Below, piece by piece: positions 55,892 to 64,000 of a DNA stretch of 64,000 bases. Position 1 is the first letter of the stretch. The number at the start of each line of letters is the position of its first letter. This stretch comes from Modicisalibacter radicis (lineage in GTDB: Bacteria > Pseudomonadota > Gammaproteobacteria > Pseudomonadales > Halomonadaceae), in contig NZ_CAAHFN010000065.1 in NCBI RefSeq assembly GCF_900961225.1, positions 248,001 through 312,000 of the forward strand, in the 5' to 3' direction. The notes beneath the pieces are model-generated. The model did not search any database. It was not told the origin of the DNA and saw nothing but the letters and a program-made list of their open reading frames with translations. Made by a program: the position numbers and the translations under genes.

Positions 55892-56262
55892 ACCCATACT
55901 CCCGCCAGGACCACGAGCACCGCGCTAGCCACGACGGTGATTTGCGCCTTCCGATTGGCCTTTTCCAGCTCCAGGCCGTAGCCCAGATCCATGAACAGGT
56001 GGTTGACGCCGGCGACGAAGTGAACGGCGAGCGCCGACAGCAGGCCCCAGGCCACCAGCTTGGCCAGGAAGTTGTGCTCGAGGACATCACGCACGGCTTC
56101 GAACCCCTCGGGGGACGACAACGAGGCATCGAGCGCCCAGAAGCCGAAGATCAGGCCAATGAACAGAATGACGCCGGTAATGCGATGGGTGATCGAGGTT
56201 AATGCAGGAAGTGGAAAGGATATGGTCGATAGATCTAGGTTTACGGGTCTTTTGCTATTCAC
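55885..56262 (-). CDS. sdhC: Succinate dehydrogenase cytochrome b556 subunit C
   Basis: 125 residues with three transmembrane helices. VNLDLSTISFPLPALTSITH and RITG form the signature with the quinone-site Ser and Arg, and HFVAGVNHLFMDLG contains the heme-ligand region. It starts with GTG; only a weak ribosome site is visible, but the N-terminus matches the family. It is the first gene of the sdhCDAB-sucAB-lpd-sucCD cluster, about 130 bases after a consensus promoter. Confidence 0.94.
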   Translation of the reverse strand: MNSKRPVNLDLSTISFPLPALTSITHRITGVILFIGLIFGFWALDASLSSPEGFEAVRDVLEHNFLAKLVAWGLLSALAVHFVAGVNHLFMDLGYGLELEKANRKAQITVVASAVLVVLAGVWVW

Positions 56263-56397
56263 GGCTCGCTACACACTCTCTTGGCCCGCTCATGCTCCGG
56301 TCAGGCTCGGCGGAACGGGCGGTGGTTTGAGGATCAGGCAAATGGCGGCCGGCAAGACCACGCTCGTCGCCTGCTCCCGCCAATCGCGCGGGTTAAG

Positions 56398-56426
56398 ATT
56401 ATAGGGATTGGCCACAGGCATGACAA
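56398..56426 (-). promoter_or_regulatory. Consensus sigma70 promoter of sdhCDAB
   Basis: Minus strand: TTGTCA (56421-56426), a 17-base spacer and a perfect TATAAT (56398-56403). A TGTTACC-CTT-GGTAACA inverted repeat (56454-56470) lies about 30 bases upstream of the -35 and could be an activator or repressor site. Confidence 0.8.
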
Positions 56427-56567
56427 ATCGTTACCGCCGAACTGCGACCTTGGTGTTACCCTTGGTAACAGGTGACACTAGGTCGCGAATACCTCCCAGG
56501 CAGGCGCAGCGCGGCCTGCGGCGCTCTTGAGCCGCTCCAGACCCGCCGCATGGCCACCATCGGCGAA

Positions 56568-56595
56568 TTGACATCGGCTTGGACATTTCTATAGT
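56568..56595 (+). promoter_or_regulatory. Sigma70 promoter of gltA
   Basis: TTGACA (56568-56573), 16 bases, TATAGT (56590-56595). The leader to the gltA ATG would be about 70 bases. It is divergent from the sdhC promoter; the two are about 140 bases apart in the 412-base intergenic region. Confidence 0.75.
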
Positions 56596-56674
56596 GGGCA
56601 AACCTTTTTTGCCCGCCCGCCAAGCAGGACAATGAGTTACGTCACGTACCGAGAAACTTGAAGAGGAGGCCGTC

Positions 56675-57961
56675 ATGGCTGACAGGAAAGCGCAGTTGAC
56701 AGTGGATGGGCTGGACAAGCCCCTCGAACTCCCGGTCTATTCAGGCACTGCCGGACCCGATGTCGTCGACGTCCGCAGCCTCACCGCCGAAGGCCTCTTC
56801 ACCTACGACCCGGGCTTCGTCGCAACCGCCGCCACCGAATCCGGCATCACCTACATCGACGGCGCCGAGGGCGTGCTGCTGCACCGCGGCTACCCGATCG
56901 GCGAACTGGCCAAGCATTCGAATCACGTCGAGATGTGCTACTTGCTGCTGTTCGGCGAGCTGCCCAGCGACGAGGAATACGAGAACTTCTCGAAGACCAT
57001 CCGCAACCACACGATGGTTCACGAGCAGCTGGCCAACTTCTACAAGGGCTTTCGGCGTGACGCCCACCCGATGGCCATCCTCTGCGGCGTGGTCGGCGGC
57101 CTCGCGGCCTTCTATCACGACAACCTGGACATCACCAAGGAAGAGGAGCGCCGCGTCAGTGCCGTGCGCCTGATCGCCAAGATGCCGACGCTGGCGGCGA
57201 TGTGCTACAAGTACAACATCGGCCAGCCGTTCAATTATCCGCGCAACGATCTCGACTACGCCGAGAACTTCCTCTACATGATGTTCGGCAATCCCTGCGA
57301 GACCTACGAAACCAACCCGGTATTCGCCAAGGCCATGGATCGCATCTTCATGCTGCATGCCGACCATGAGCAGAACGCCTCGACGTCCACGGTGCGCCTG
57401 GCCGGCTCGACCGGCGCCAATCCGTTCGCCTGCATCAGCGCCGGTATCGCCGCACTCTGGGGCCCGGCTCACGGCGGCGCCAACGAGGCGGTACTCAGCA
57501 TGCTCGACGAGATCGGCGACGAGTCCGAGGAAAACATCCAGCGCTTCATCGATCGCGCCAAGGACAAGGACGACCCGTTCAAGCTGATGGGCTTCGGTCA
57601 TCGCGTCTACCGCAACTTCGACCCGCGCGCCAAGGTCATGAAGGAAACCTGTGACGAGGTACTCGCCGAACTGGGCATGGCCGACGATCCCAAGCTCAGG
57701 ATCGCCAAGCGCCTCGAGCAGATCGCCCTGGAAGACGAATACTTCATCGAGCGCAAGCTCTACCCCAATGTCGACTTCTATTCCGGCATCATCCTCAAGG
57801 CCATCGGCATCCCCACCAACATGTTCACGGTGATCTTCGCCGTCTCGCGGACCATCGGCTGGATCTCGCACTGGAACGAGATGATCACCAACGGCTACCG
57901 CATCGGCCGCCCGCGCCAGCTCTACACCGGCTACACGCAACGCGACTACCCCGCCAAATGA
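56675..57961 (+). CDS. gltA: Citrate synthase
   Basis: 428 residues, the length of the NADH-sensitive hexameric type found in gammaproteobacteria. It condenses acetyl-CoA with oxaloacetate. Catalytic regions are [36 protein letters not shown] with an active-site His, [20 protein letters not shown], and [15 protein letters not shown] with the Asp. GAGGAGGCCGTC precedes the ATG. It is divergent from sdhC. Confidence 0.97.
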   Translation: MADRKAQLTVDGLDKPLELPVYSGTAGPDVVDVRSLTAEGLFTYDPGFVATAATESGITYIDGAEGVLLHRGYPIGELAKHSNHVEMCYLLLFGELPSDEEYENFSKTIRNHTMVHEQLANFYKGFRRDAHPMAILCGVVGGLAAFYHDNLDITKEEERRVSAVRLIAKMPTLAAMCYKYNIGQPFNYPRNDLDYAENFLYMMFGNPCETYETNPVFAKAMDRIFMLHADHEQNASTSTVRLAGSTGANPFACISAGIAALWGPAHGGANEAVLSMLDEIGDESEENIQRFIDRAKDKDDPFKLMGFGHRVYRNFDPRAKVMKETCDEVLAELGMADDPKLRIAKRLEQIALEDEYFIERKLYPNVDFYSGIILKAIGIPTNMFTVIFAVSRTIGWISHWNEMITNGYRIGRPRQLYTGYTQRDYPAK

Positions 57962-57964
57962 CCG

Positions 57965-57988
57965 AAGGCCGCCGCAAGGCGGCCTTTT
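57965..57988 (+). terminator. Intrinsic terminator after gltA
   Basis: AAGGCCGCC-GCAA-GGCGGCCTT followed by TT, starting three bases after the gltA stop. Confidence 0.85.
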
Positions 57989-58093
57989 CCGTTCAGCACC
58001 CGACGAATCACTGGAGCGACGCTCGACTTGACCTAGGCTGGAAGCTGTCGCCCCATGACCATCGAGACCGCTCACCTGCCCGAGGAACCTATC

Positions 58094-58978
58094 ATGAGCC
58101 AGCAGATTCGTACCGCCGCATTCATCGGCCTGGGCGTCATGGGCTACCCCATGGCCGGGCACCTGGCCCGCGCCGGCATCGACGTACGCGTCTACAACCG
58201 CACCGCCGCCAGGGCCGAGGCCTGGGTCGCCGAATACGGCGGCAGTCATTACCCGACCCCTGGCGAGGCCGCCCAGGGCGCCGACCTGGTGCTGGTCTGC
58301 GTGGGCAACGACGACGACGTGCGCGAGGTCGTCACCGGCCCCGAGGGGGTCATGACCGGAATAGACGAGGCGGCCGTGCTGGTCGACCACACCACCGCCT
58401 CCGCCGACCTGGCTCACGAGCTCGCCCTGGCCTGCCGCGAGCATGGCTGTCAGTTCATCGACGCCCCCGTCTCGGGTGGCCAGCAGGGCGCCGAGAACGG
58501 CGCCCTGACCATCATGTGCGGCGGCGAGGAAGCCGCGTTCCAGCGCGTACACCCCGCTCTCGCCCATTACGGGCGCGCAGTCACCCTGATGGGCGAGGCC
58601 GGGTCCGGCCAGATGACCAAGATGGTCAACCAGATCTGCATCGCCGGACTCGTGCAGGGGCTCGCCGAGGGCCTGCACTTCGCCGAGCGAGCCGGTCTCG
58701 ACCGCGAACGCGTCGTCGAGGTGATTTCCCAGGGCGCAGCCGGTTCCTGGCAGATGACCAACCGTCACCGGACGATGATCGCCGGCGAGTACGAACACGG
58801 CTTTGCGGTCGACTGGATGCGCAAGGACCTGGACATCTGCTTGAGCGAGGCCCGCAAGCTCAGCGCCCGCCTTCCGGTCACCGCGCTGGTCGACCAGTTC
58901 TATGGCGATGTACAGGCGATGGGCGGCGGACGCTGGGACACTTCGTCCTTGCTCAAGCGGCTCGAACAGGACGGATAG
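58094..58978 (+). CDS. 3-hydroxyisobutyrate dehydrogenase-like NAD(P)-binding oxidoreductase
   Basis: 294-residue beta-hydroxyacid dehydrogenase. AAFIGLGVMGYPMAGHLARA binds the cofactor, VDHTTASADLAHELA follows, FIDAPVSGGQQGAENGALTI is the substrate signature, and the catalytic lysine is in GSGQMTKMVNQICIAGLVQG. Its substrate could be 3-hydroxyisobutyrate, tartronate semialdehyde or another small acid; nothing in the context decides. ATG 58094 has GAGGA upstream; an earlier ATG at 58055 lacks support. Confidence 0.88.
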   Translation: MSQQIRTAAFIGLGVMGYPMAGHLARAGIDVRVYNRTAARAEAWVAEYGGSHYPTPGEAAQGADLVLVCVGNDDDVREVVTGPEGVMTGIDEAAVLVDHTTASADLAHELALACREHGCQFIDAPVSGGQQGAENGALTIMCGGEEAAFQRVHPALAHYGRAVTLMGEAGSGQMTKMVNQICIAGLVQGLAEGLHFAERAGLDRERVVEVISQGAAGSWQMTNRHRTMIAGEYEHGFAVDWMRKDLDICLSEARKLSARLPVTALVDQFYGDVQAMGGGRWDTSSLLKRLEQDG

Positions 58979-59420
58979 CCGACCCCTTCACCCCTTTGCT
59001 CCCGGTGTGCCGAGCACGCCGGGAGCACCCTTGCACCCCCCTTGATTCCCAACTCTTGCACAGGCTTCGCTTTTCCACACTTTCTGTGGATAAGCTTGTT
59101 TATAAGCTCTCGAAAAGGCCTCGCAATCGCCATGACATGCGGGCTGGCTACAAATCGGCTATTTTTTGACCAGAAGTAAGCATCTGTTTCTAAAGGACTT
59201 TTATGAAGATAAGCACAACCATGGGCCTGAGCGACAAGCTGTGCACAGGGTCATCATGGAGCAACATGCGGTGGGGAAAACCCGCTCGGCTTGTCAAGAC
59301 TTGACGCGTTAAAAGTCAGTCGTCGGGGTGAACGCGTTCATCTTGACATGCGCAAGGGACCAGCCCTTTTCAGAGCTCGCCAGCAGGCGGATGCTGTACA
59401 ACGGACGTTGCTAGAAGAAG
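58979..59420. other. Gene-poor stretch with DnaA-box-like sites
   Basis: 442 bases. TTTTCCACA (59071-59079) and TGTGGATAA (59085-59093, the complement of TTATCCACA) lie five bases apart, facing each other. An AT-rich run follows (about 59095-59215). A 33-codon frame at 59203-59304 begins after TAAAGGA; its protein is unlike anything recognised and it may be chance. No other element is seen before the tRNA genes. Confidence 0.4.
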
Positions 59421-59496
59421 TGGCGTCCCATAGGGGGTTCGAACCCCTGTTACCGCCGTGAAAGGGCGGTGTCCTGGACCACTAGACGAATGGGAC
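59421..59496 (-). tRNA. tRNA-Glu (anticodon TTC)
   Basis: The minus strand reads GTCCCATTCGTCTAGTGG and continues as a full cloverleaf, with anticodon loop CTTTCAC in a CCGCC/GGCGG stem, T-arm AGGGGTTCGAACCCCC and encoded CCA. It closely matches E. coli tRNA-Glu. Confidence 0.97.
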
Positions 59497-59519
59497 GCAA
59501 GGAGGATGTTCCGCGAGAA

Positions 59520-59595
59520 TGGTGGAGCCTAGCGGGATCGAACCGCTGACCTCGACACTGCCAGTGTCGCGCTCTCCCAGCTGAGCTAAGGCCCC
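59520..59595 (-). tRNA. tRNA-Ala (anticodon GGC)
   Basis: The minus strand reads GGGGCCTTAGCTCAGCTGGG, with anticodon loop CTGGCAG, T-arm AGCGGTTCGATCCCGCT and encoded ACCA at the end. It lies 23 bases before tRNA-Glu on the same strand, so the two are probably one transcript from the promoter at 59630-59658. Confidence 0.97.
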
Positions 59596-59629
59596 TGAAC
59601 CGAATAATTAGTTCGCGAGAACGGGGCGT

Positions 59630-59658
59630 ATGATACTGATACGCCCCGGGTTCGTCAA
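59630..59658 (-). promoter_or_regulatory. Promoter of the tRNA-Ala/tRNA-Glu unit with a GC-rich discriminator
   Basis: Minus strand: TTGACG (59653-59658), 17 bases, TATCAT (59630-59635), then ACGCCCCG. The GC-rich discriminator is typical of stable-RNA promoters under stringent control. A nine-base inverted repeat GGGGCGTAT/ATACGCCCC (59623-59647) overlaps the -10. Confidence 0.7.
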
Positions 59659-59748
59659 TAATAAATCGAGCTGCGAGCTACGGGCTATAGCCTGCGCCGT
59701 AATAAGCTGAATACTCAACTGCTCGAAGCTCGCGGCCCGTGGCTGGGC

Positions 59749-61230
59749 TCAAAGCGCCCGATACTCCTTCTCGAGTTTCTTGGCCTGCTTCTTGGAGACA
59801 CCGCCCAGCACCTCGATGGCATGGCGCAAGCGGGCCCGGGTCATGTCGGATCCCAGGATCGCCATGGCATCCATGACCGATGTCGAGGTCGCGGAGCCGG
59901 TCACCGCGATGAACACCGGCGCCAGGAAGACCTTCATCTTGAGGTCGAAGTGTTCACACAGGCGCTTGACCTCGGCCAGCAGGCTCTCCTTGTCCCAGCG
60001 CGCGACCCCCTCGAGACGCCACACCAACAGCTGCAGCAGGCGCAGGAGCTCATCCCGCTCAAGCTTGACCCCGTCGAAGCTTCGCGCGTCGATGGCTGGC
60101 AGCCCGGCGAAGAAATGACCGGCCAAGGGCATGACATCCGAGAGCGTCTCGATGCGTGGACGCACCTGCGGCAATATCTGACCGACGTATGCCTCGTTGA
60201 AGGCCCATTCGCGCAACGCCTGCAACAGTGCCGCGTCGTCGAGATCCTCGCGGATGTAGACGCCGTTCAGCCAGGTCAGTTTCTGCAGATCGAAGACCGG
60301 CCCGCCCAGCGATACACGCTGGATGTCGAAGTGCGCCATCATCTCGTCAAGCGTGAACTTCTCGCGATCGTCGGGCATCGACCAGCCCATCCGCCCCAGG
60401 TAGTTGGTCACCGCCTGGGCGAGAAAGCCCATCCGCCGGTAGTAATTGATCGAGGTGGGGTTCTTGCGCTTGGAAAGCTTCGACTTGTCCGGGTTGCGCA
60501 GCAGTGGCATATGGCAGAGCCGCGGCATTTCCCAGCCGAAGTAATCGTAGAGTAACTGATGCTTGGGCGCCGAGTTGATCCACTCCTCGCCGCGCAGCAC
60601 ATGGGTGATCCCCATCAGATGGTCATCGACGACATTGGCCAGATGGTAGGTCGGCATGCCGTCGGACTTGAGCAGGATCTGCGCGTCGACCTGCGCCCAA
60701 TCGACTTCGATACGCCCGCGCAGCATGTCCTCGACGACGCAGGTACCCGAATCGGGCACCTGCATGCGCACCACGTAAGGCCAGCCCTCGGCCTCGCGCC
60801 GCCGCACCTCCTCTTCGGCAAGGGCCAGGTCGGCGGGCTTGAGCGCGAGTTGCAGCCCCTGCGCCTTGCGCGTCTCGCGCAGCTCATCGAGCTCTTCGCT
60901 GGTCCGGTAACACTTGAAGGCGTGGCCGTTGTCCAGCAGCTGACGGGCCATTTCGGCATAGATGTCGCCCCGCTCGCTCTGGCGATAGGGGCCGTGCGGC
61001 CCGCCGACGTCCGGTCCTTCATCCCATTCCAGGCCCAGCCAGCGCAGCGAGTCGAGGATCATCCGTTCCGACTCCGGGGTCGAGCGCTGTCGATCGGTAT
61101 CCTCGATGCGCAGTATGAACTGCCCCCCGTGCTGACGGGCGAAGCACAAGTTGAATAGCGCGATATAGGCGGTGCCCACGTGCGGGTCGCCGGTGGGAGA
61201 CGGGGCAATGCGTGTACGTACGGTGGTCAT
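59749..61230 (-). CDS. gltX: Glutamyl-tRNA synthetase
   Basis: 493-residue class I synthetase. [20 protein letters not shown] contains the HIGH-type motif and [16 protein letters not shown] the KMSKS-type motif. [20 protein letters not shown] and [20 protein letters not shown] are typical of GluRS, and an anticodon-binding helical domain fills the C-terminal third. It charges tRNA-Glu, which is encoded just downstream. A possible -10 TATAAT lies at 61266-61271 on the minus strand. Confidence 0.97.
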   Translation of the reverse strand: MTTVRTRIAPSPTGDPHVGTAYIALFNLCFARQHGGQFILRIEDTDRQRSTPESERMILDSLRWLGLEWDEGPDVGGPHGPYRQSERGDIYAEMARQLLDNGHAFKCYRTSEELDELRETRKAQGLQLALKPADLALAEEEVRRREAEGWPYVVRMQVPDSGTCVVEDMLRGRIEVDWAQVDAQILLKSDGMPTYHLANVVDDHLMGITHVLRGEEWINSAPKHQLLYDYFGWEMPRLCHMPLLRNPDKSKLSKRKNPTSINYYRRMGFLAQAVTNYLGRMGWSMPDDREKFTLDEMMAHFDIQRVSLGGPVFDLQKLTWLNGVYIREDLDDAALLQALREWAFNEAYVGQILPQVRPRIETLSDVMPLAGHFFAGLPAIDARSFDGVKLERDELLRLLQLLVWRLEGVARWDKESLLAEVKRLCEHFDLKMKVFLAPVFIAVTGSATSTSVMDAMAILGSDMTRARLRHAIEVLGGVSKKQAKKLEKEYRAL

Positions 61231-61365
61231 CTGGTCCGTTCCGTTGGCTCGGGTTGATGTGGGGCATTATACGCACCTGACATGCCCCCATCAGCCACGG
61301 CCGAAGCGGCGACGGCAAGAAACGCGCGAGGCGCGCCGAATCCGTCGAAACCGCATGGGCCTCGA

Positions 61366-62262
61366 CTAGAGCGCCAGGTGTTCGCGAAACCAGTCGGTAA
61401 TGAAGTCGAGATAAGCACGGGTCTTGTCGGGCAGGTACTTGCGCGAACGAAACAGTACCAGCATGCTGCCATGCTCGTTCCAGTAGGGTTGCAGCAACGG
61501 TATCAGTTCGCCGTCGGCCACCGCCGCGCGTGCCGCGAAAGTGGGCAGATAGGCGAGTCCGAACCCCGCCTTGGCCGCTTCCACGACCCCCAGCAGATTG
61601 TTGATCACCAGCCGCGAGCTGGGCTCGATATCGAGCGGCTGGCCATTGAGCGAAAATCGCCAGTGCGCGCCGAGATCGTAGTTGCCGTAGAAGATGCTGT
61701 CGTGCTGCTCGATGTCGCGCGGATGGAGCGGCCGCTCGGCCCGCGCCAGGTACTCCGGCGCGGCGTACAGCCCGTAGACCACCTTGCACAAGGGGCGCGA
61801 AACCAGGCTCGACGGCGGCACCGGCCCCATGCGAATAGCCAGATCGACGGAGTCGTCGATCGGCTCGAAGCGCTGGTCCTCGAGCAGGATCTCTACGGCC
61901 ACATCGGGATAACGGCGCATGAAAGCCGTCGTCGGTGGCGCCAGATACATGAAGCCGAAACTGACCTGGGCGCTGACCTTGAGTTGACCGCGCGGGCGCG
62001 CCGTCACCGATTGAACCTGGGCTTCGGCCGCGGCCAGTTCCTCGCGAATCCGCAGGCCATGTTCGAAATAGATCCGACCGGCCTCGGTCAGGTGCAGCGA
62101 GCGCGTCGAGCGGTTCAACAGGCTGACGCCCAGTTCCTCTTCCAGCGCCGCTATCCGCTTGGAAGCCAGCGACTTGGAAATGCCCAGCCGCCGCGCCGCC
62201 GCCGTGAAACTTCCGGCTCGCACGACTTCGACGAAGACTTTCAACGCATCCAGAGTGGCCAA
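61366..62262 (-). CDS. LysR-family transcriptional regulator
   Basis: 298 residues. The N-terminal winged helix (LDALKVFVEVVRAGSFTAAA, RRLGISKSLASKRIAALEEE) and the effector domain are of normal length. The start is TTG at 62262: AAGGA lies six bases upstream and the family N-terminus begins there, whereas the nearest ATG/GTG codons upstream would add a long unmatched tail. A GTTTCC-N5-GGAAAC inverted repeat (62295-62311) about 33 bases upstream may be its operator. The group resembles regulators of small oxidoreductase genes; the target is unknown. Confidence 0.88.
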   Translation of the reverse strand: MATLDALKVFVEVVRAGSFTAAARRLGISKSLASKRIAALEEELGVSLLNRSTRSLHLTEAGRIYFEHGLRIREELAAAEAQVQSVTARPRGQLKVSAQVSFGFMYLAPPTTAFMRRYPDVAVEILLEDQRFEPIDDSVDLAIRMGPVPPSSLVSRPLCKVVYGLYAAPEYLARAERPLHPRDIEQHDSIFYGNYDLGAHWRFSLNGQPLDIEPSSRLVINNLLGVVEAAKAGFGLAYLPTFAARAAVADGELIPLLQPYWNEHGSMLVLFRSRKYLPDKTRAYLDFITDWFREHLAL

Positions 62263-62728
62263 ACCGAGTCCTTGCAAAGCACGTGGTATCAGGAGTTTCC
62301 ATTTCGGAAACACTGGATTTCGATTGTAACCACTTATTCCGCAAACGACGACTCCGTATACTGCCCTCTCCGGTCGTTGCTGCGATCGGAGCGCCAGCCG
62401 CTCGCCCAGGCCTGTGGCTGGAGCCTTCAGTGCGTTACTCTTCTGCGCCACCGGGCTGCTCGATCGAGCAGCCGGCGCATTTTTCTCATCCCCGCCTCCG
62501 CTAGCCGCGTGGTTGACGCCGTTTGAGCCTGCCCTCGGCATGCCTCGCCGGAACCCTGTCACAGACTGCGGATCCGAAGTATCAAAGACCGGAATGCACC
62601 TCGGCCGGGTGCCCGCTTCCGGGACTGAACCGATAAATTACCAATTGTTTATAGACGTGTTTAACCCGAAACATACTTCGGTAACGACTGGCTATGCTAG
62701 ACGTTCACGTCACAGCGAGATGCATTCG
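62263..62728. other. Intergenic region between divergent LysR and XRE regulators
   Basis: 466 bases. It holds the GTTTCC/GGAAAC inverted repeat near the LysR start and a C/G-rich middle with no supported gene. An AT-richer part (62630-62700) would be the promoter region of the XRE gene. A frame running in from 62414 joins the XRE gene but has no start support. Confidence 0.5.
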
Positions 62729-63334
62729 ATGGTTGACCTGGGGTCCCGTATAAAAGCGCTAAGAATGAAGGCCAGCTTGAGCAAGGCCGCCCTGGCCCGG
62801 CGGGTGGGCGTCTCGGATGTCACGATCTCCTACTGGGAGTCCGGCACCATCAAGCAGATCGGTCATGAGCGGCTGGTGGCCCTGGCCGAAGCCCTGGACT
62901 GCAACTTGAGCGACCTGCTGCAAGGCACGCCATCGGCCCATCTGCCACATGGCATTCTTCTCCTCCGCGTCTCCCAGCCACCGCCGTGGCAGTCCAGCTG
63001 CGGCCACCCGGCGCCCTCCCTGGCCGGGCTGCCCAATACCGCCCTGACTGACGGATGCCACCTGGTCACACCGGCCCCGGGCGAACGATTCGATTTCCTC
63101 ACCGAAGGGGACCTGATCGCGTTACGTCCGCTCGACGCTTTCGGCGATGATGGCCTGTATCTGCTGGAAAGCGATGATGAACTGCAAGTGCGTCACCTGT
63201 CGCGCAATGCGCAAGGCAAGCTGCGCATTCGCGGCGAGCGAAGCGAACTCGACGATGTACTGATCGGCGCGCTGCCCTTTCGGGTCCTCGCCCATGTATG
63301 TATCCACTGGCGCCCCTTGCCGGCCGCTGAATAG
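62729..63334 (+). CDS. XRE-family regulator with LexA/CI-like C-terminal domain
   Basis: About 201 residues. An HTH_3 domain opens the protein (LGSRIKALRMKASLSKAALA, RRVGVSDVTISYWESGTIKQ). The last 90 residues (FDFLTEGDLIALRPL, LYLLESDDELQVRHLS) resemble the S24 peptidase-like fold of LexA/CI repressors, but no catalytic Ser/Lys pair was identified. It may be a phage-repressor-like or stress regulator. ATG 62720 is an alternative start nine bases earlier. No prophage genes are nearby. Confidence 0.78.
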   Translation: MVDLGSRIKALRMKASLSKAALARRVGVSDVTISYWESGTIKQIGHERLVALAEALDCNLSDLLQGTPSAHLPHGILLLRVSQPPPWQSSCGHPAPSLAGLPNTALTDGCHLVTPAPGERFDFLTEGDLIALRPLDAFGDDGLYLLESDDELQVRHLSRNAQGKLRIRGERSELDDVLIGALPFRVLAHVCIHWRPLPAAE

Positions 63335-63423
63335 GCAAGTGGGGATTCAGCCCGGCCCAGTGCCGTTGCACGATGTCGGTGCGCCATCTATGTTGCAGCA
63401 AAAGGCCAGACAAGGAGTCACCG

Positions 63424-63630
63424 ATGGCACGGCTTTTCGACAGCTACGAAGCGGCCAGCGAATGGTATTCCACCAGCGATTACAAGGACATGGCGTGGTA
63501 TGACGGGTTCGAGGAGGAGCAACTGATAGAGTTCGCCTACGCTCACGGCTCGGAGCATGACGGGGAAGACGACCTGGTGGCGGCCTTCCTGCGCGAGCAG
63601 GGCGAAGACCCCGACGAATACGGGCTCTAG
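63424..63630 (+). CDS. Small acidic protein of unknown function
   Basis: 68 residues, rich in Glu, Asp, Tyr and Trp (MARLFDSYEAASEWYSTSDY; DGEDDLVAAFLREQGEDPDE). AAGGAG lies six bases before the ATG, so it is probably translated. No domain was recognised. The strong acidity fits a halophile proteome. Confidence 0.6.
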   Translation: MARLFDSYEAASEWYSTSDYKDMAWYDGFEEEQLIEFAYAHGSEHDGEDDLVAAFLREQGEDPDEYGL

Positions 63631-63684
63631 CATTCGGCATCGGCACGCGTGAACACGCCGAGCGAGGGTCTGGGCGGAAGCTGA

Positions 63685-63710
63685 CCACGGCCGGCACGCG
63701 CCGGCCGTGG
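63685..63710. terminator. Hairpin between convergent genes
   Basis: CCACGGCCGGC-ACGC-GCCGGCCGTGG, an 11-base perfect stem between the small acidic protein gene and hpd. There is no T run, so termination strength is uncertain. Confidence 0.55.
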
Positions 63711-63730
63711 CTTGCCTTGACCGGCGTGGG

Positions 63731-64000
63731 TCACGCGTCGGCCTTGAGGACGCCGCGGCGAATCTGGTCTTCTTCGATGGACTCGAAAAGCGCCTTGAAG
63801 TTGCCTTCGCCAAAGCCCTTGTTGCCCTTGCGCTGGATGATCTCAAAGAAGATCGGCCCGATTACCGTGTCGGTGAAGATCTGCAGCAGAATCCCCTCTT
63901 CCGGTGCGCCATCGATCAACAGGTTGAGCGCCTCAAGCTCCGCGACCGATTCGTCATGATCGGGTACCCGCTCGGCGATCTTTTCGTAGTAGGTGGCCGG
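63731..64000 (-). CDS. hpd: 4-hydroxyphenylpyruvate dioxygenase, C-terminal part
   Basis: The last 89 codons of a gene continuing past the window edge. The iron-ligand Glu lies in [20 protein letters not shown], followed by [19 protein letters not shown], and the preceding [18 protein letters not shown] is equally diagnostic. The enzyme converts 4-hydroxyphenylpyruvate to homogentisate in tyrosine breakdown. Confidence 0.93.
   Translation of the reverse strand, partial: PATYYEKIAERVPDHDESVAELEALNLLIDGAPEEGILLQIFTDTVIGPIFFEIIQRKGNKGFGEGNFKALFESIEEDQIRRGVLKADA

Noticed and set aside
53855-55981. A 708-codon plus-strand frame opposite sdhA and sdhD
   Set aside because: Antisense shadow; spans several real genes and has no motif.
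56741-58798. A 685-codon minus-strand frame opposite gltA and the dehydrogenase gene
   Set aside because: It runs through the gltA terminator and two real genes; composition is typical of an antisense frame.
59421-59595. Genomic-island boundary at the tRNA-Ala/tRNA-Glu genes
   Set aside because: No integrase, no direct repeat of a tRNA end and no composition change was seen nearby; the surrounding genes are housekeeping.

Overview
The window is a GC-rich gammaproteobacterial chromosome segment. The best fit is a halophile of the Halomonadaceae (Halomonas-like). The evidence is a Pseudomonas-style nag phosphotransferase cluster, a complete sdhCDAB-sucAB-lpd-sucCD cluster divergent from gltA, a 646-codon RNase II, an EI-HPr-EIIA fusion, and an acidic bias in many proteins. 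The genus is an inference; there is no rRNA in the window.

Layout. (1) 1-7165, minus strand: an N-acetylglucosamine uptake and breakdown operon, nagR-nagA-nagB2 (SIS type)-nagF-nagE, with nagE running off the left edge. (2) 7416-10071, plus strand: an NAD(P)-binding protein and RNase II, closed by a bidirectional terminator. (3) 10156-43976: a very large extracellular polysaccharide locus, almost all on the minus strand. Reading from its promoter side it holds wza-wzb-wzc, a glycosyltransferase with sialyltransferase-type motifs, a GT4 enzyme, gmd-fcl-manC for GDP-fucose, a GT2 enzyme, an aminotransferase and a Wzy-like polymerase. A plus-strand, AT-rich cassette with a phage-tailspike-like protein follows. 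A second minus-strand block then makes a legionaminic/sialic-acid-like nonulosonate (legB, neuD/legH, neuB/legI, neuC/legG, ptmE, neuA/legF, two SDRs and a Gfo/Idh/MocA protein). The block ends with a deacetylase, a DUF4910 aminopeptidase-like protein, the initiating phosphoglycosyltransferase, a PglK-like ABC flippase, an O-antigen ligase/polymerase and a Tat-signal beta-helix protein. (4) 44616-57961: the TCA cluster sucDC-lpd-sucBA-sdhBADC on the minus strand, and gltA on the plus strand. (5) 58094-64000: a beta-hydroxyacid dehydrogenase, tRNA-Glu and tRNA-Ala, gltX, a LysR and an XRE regulator, a small acidic protein, and the C-terminal end of hpd at the right edge.

How the parts work together. 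The polysaccharide locus appears to encode a secreted glycan containing fucose and a nonulosonic acid. It would be initiated on undecaprenyl phosphate, flipped by a PglK-type ABC protein rather than Wzx, polymerised by Wzy and exported through Wza/Wzc. Both minus-strand blocks have an exact copy of the 12-base ops element (GGCGGTAGCGTG) in their AT-rich leaders, 173 and 133 bases before the first start codon. That suggests control by the elongation factor RfaH. The most unusual content is the pair of tailspike-like proteins built into this locus: one keeps a phage-fibre-like N-terminus, the other has a twin-arginine export signal.

Start codons were moved inward from the longest frame wherever a Shine-Dalgarno sequence, family length or neighbour overlap favoured it. 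No insertion sequence, integrase or CRISPR array was seen.
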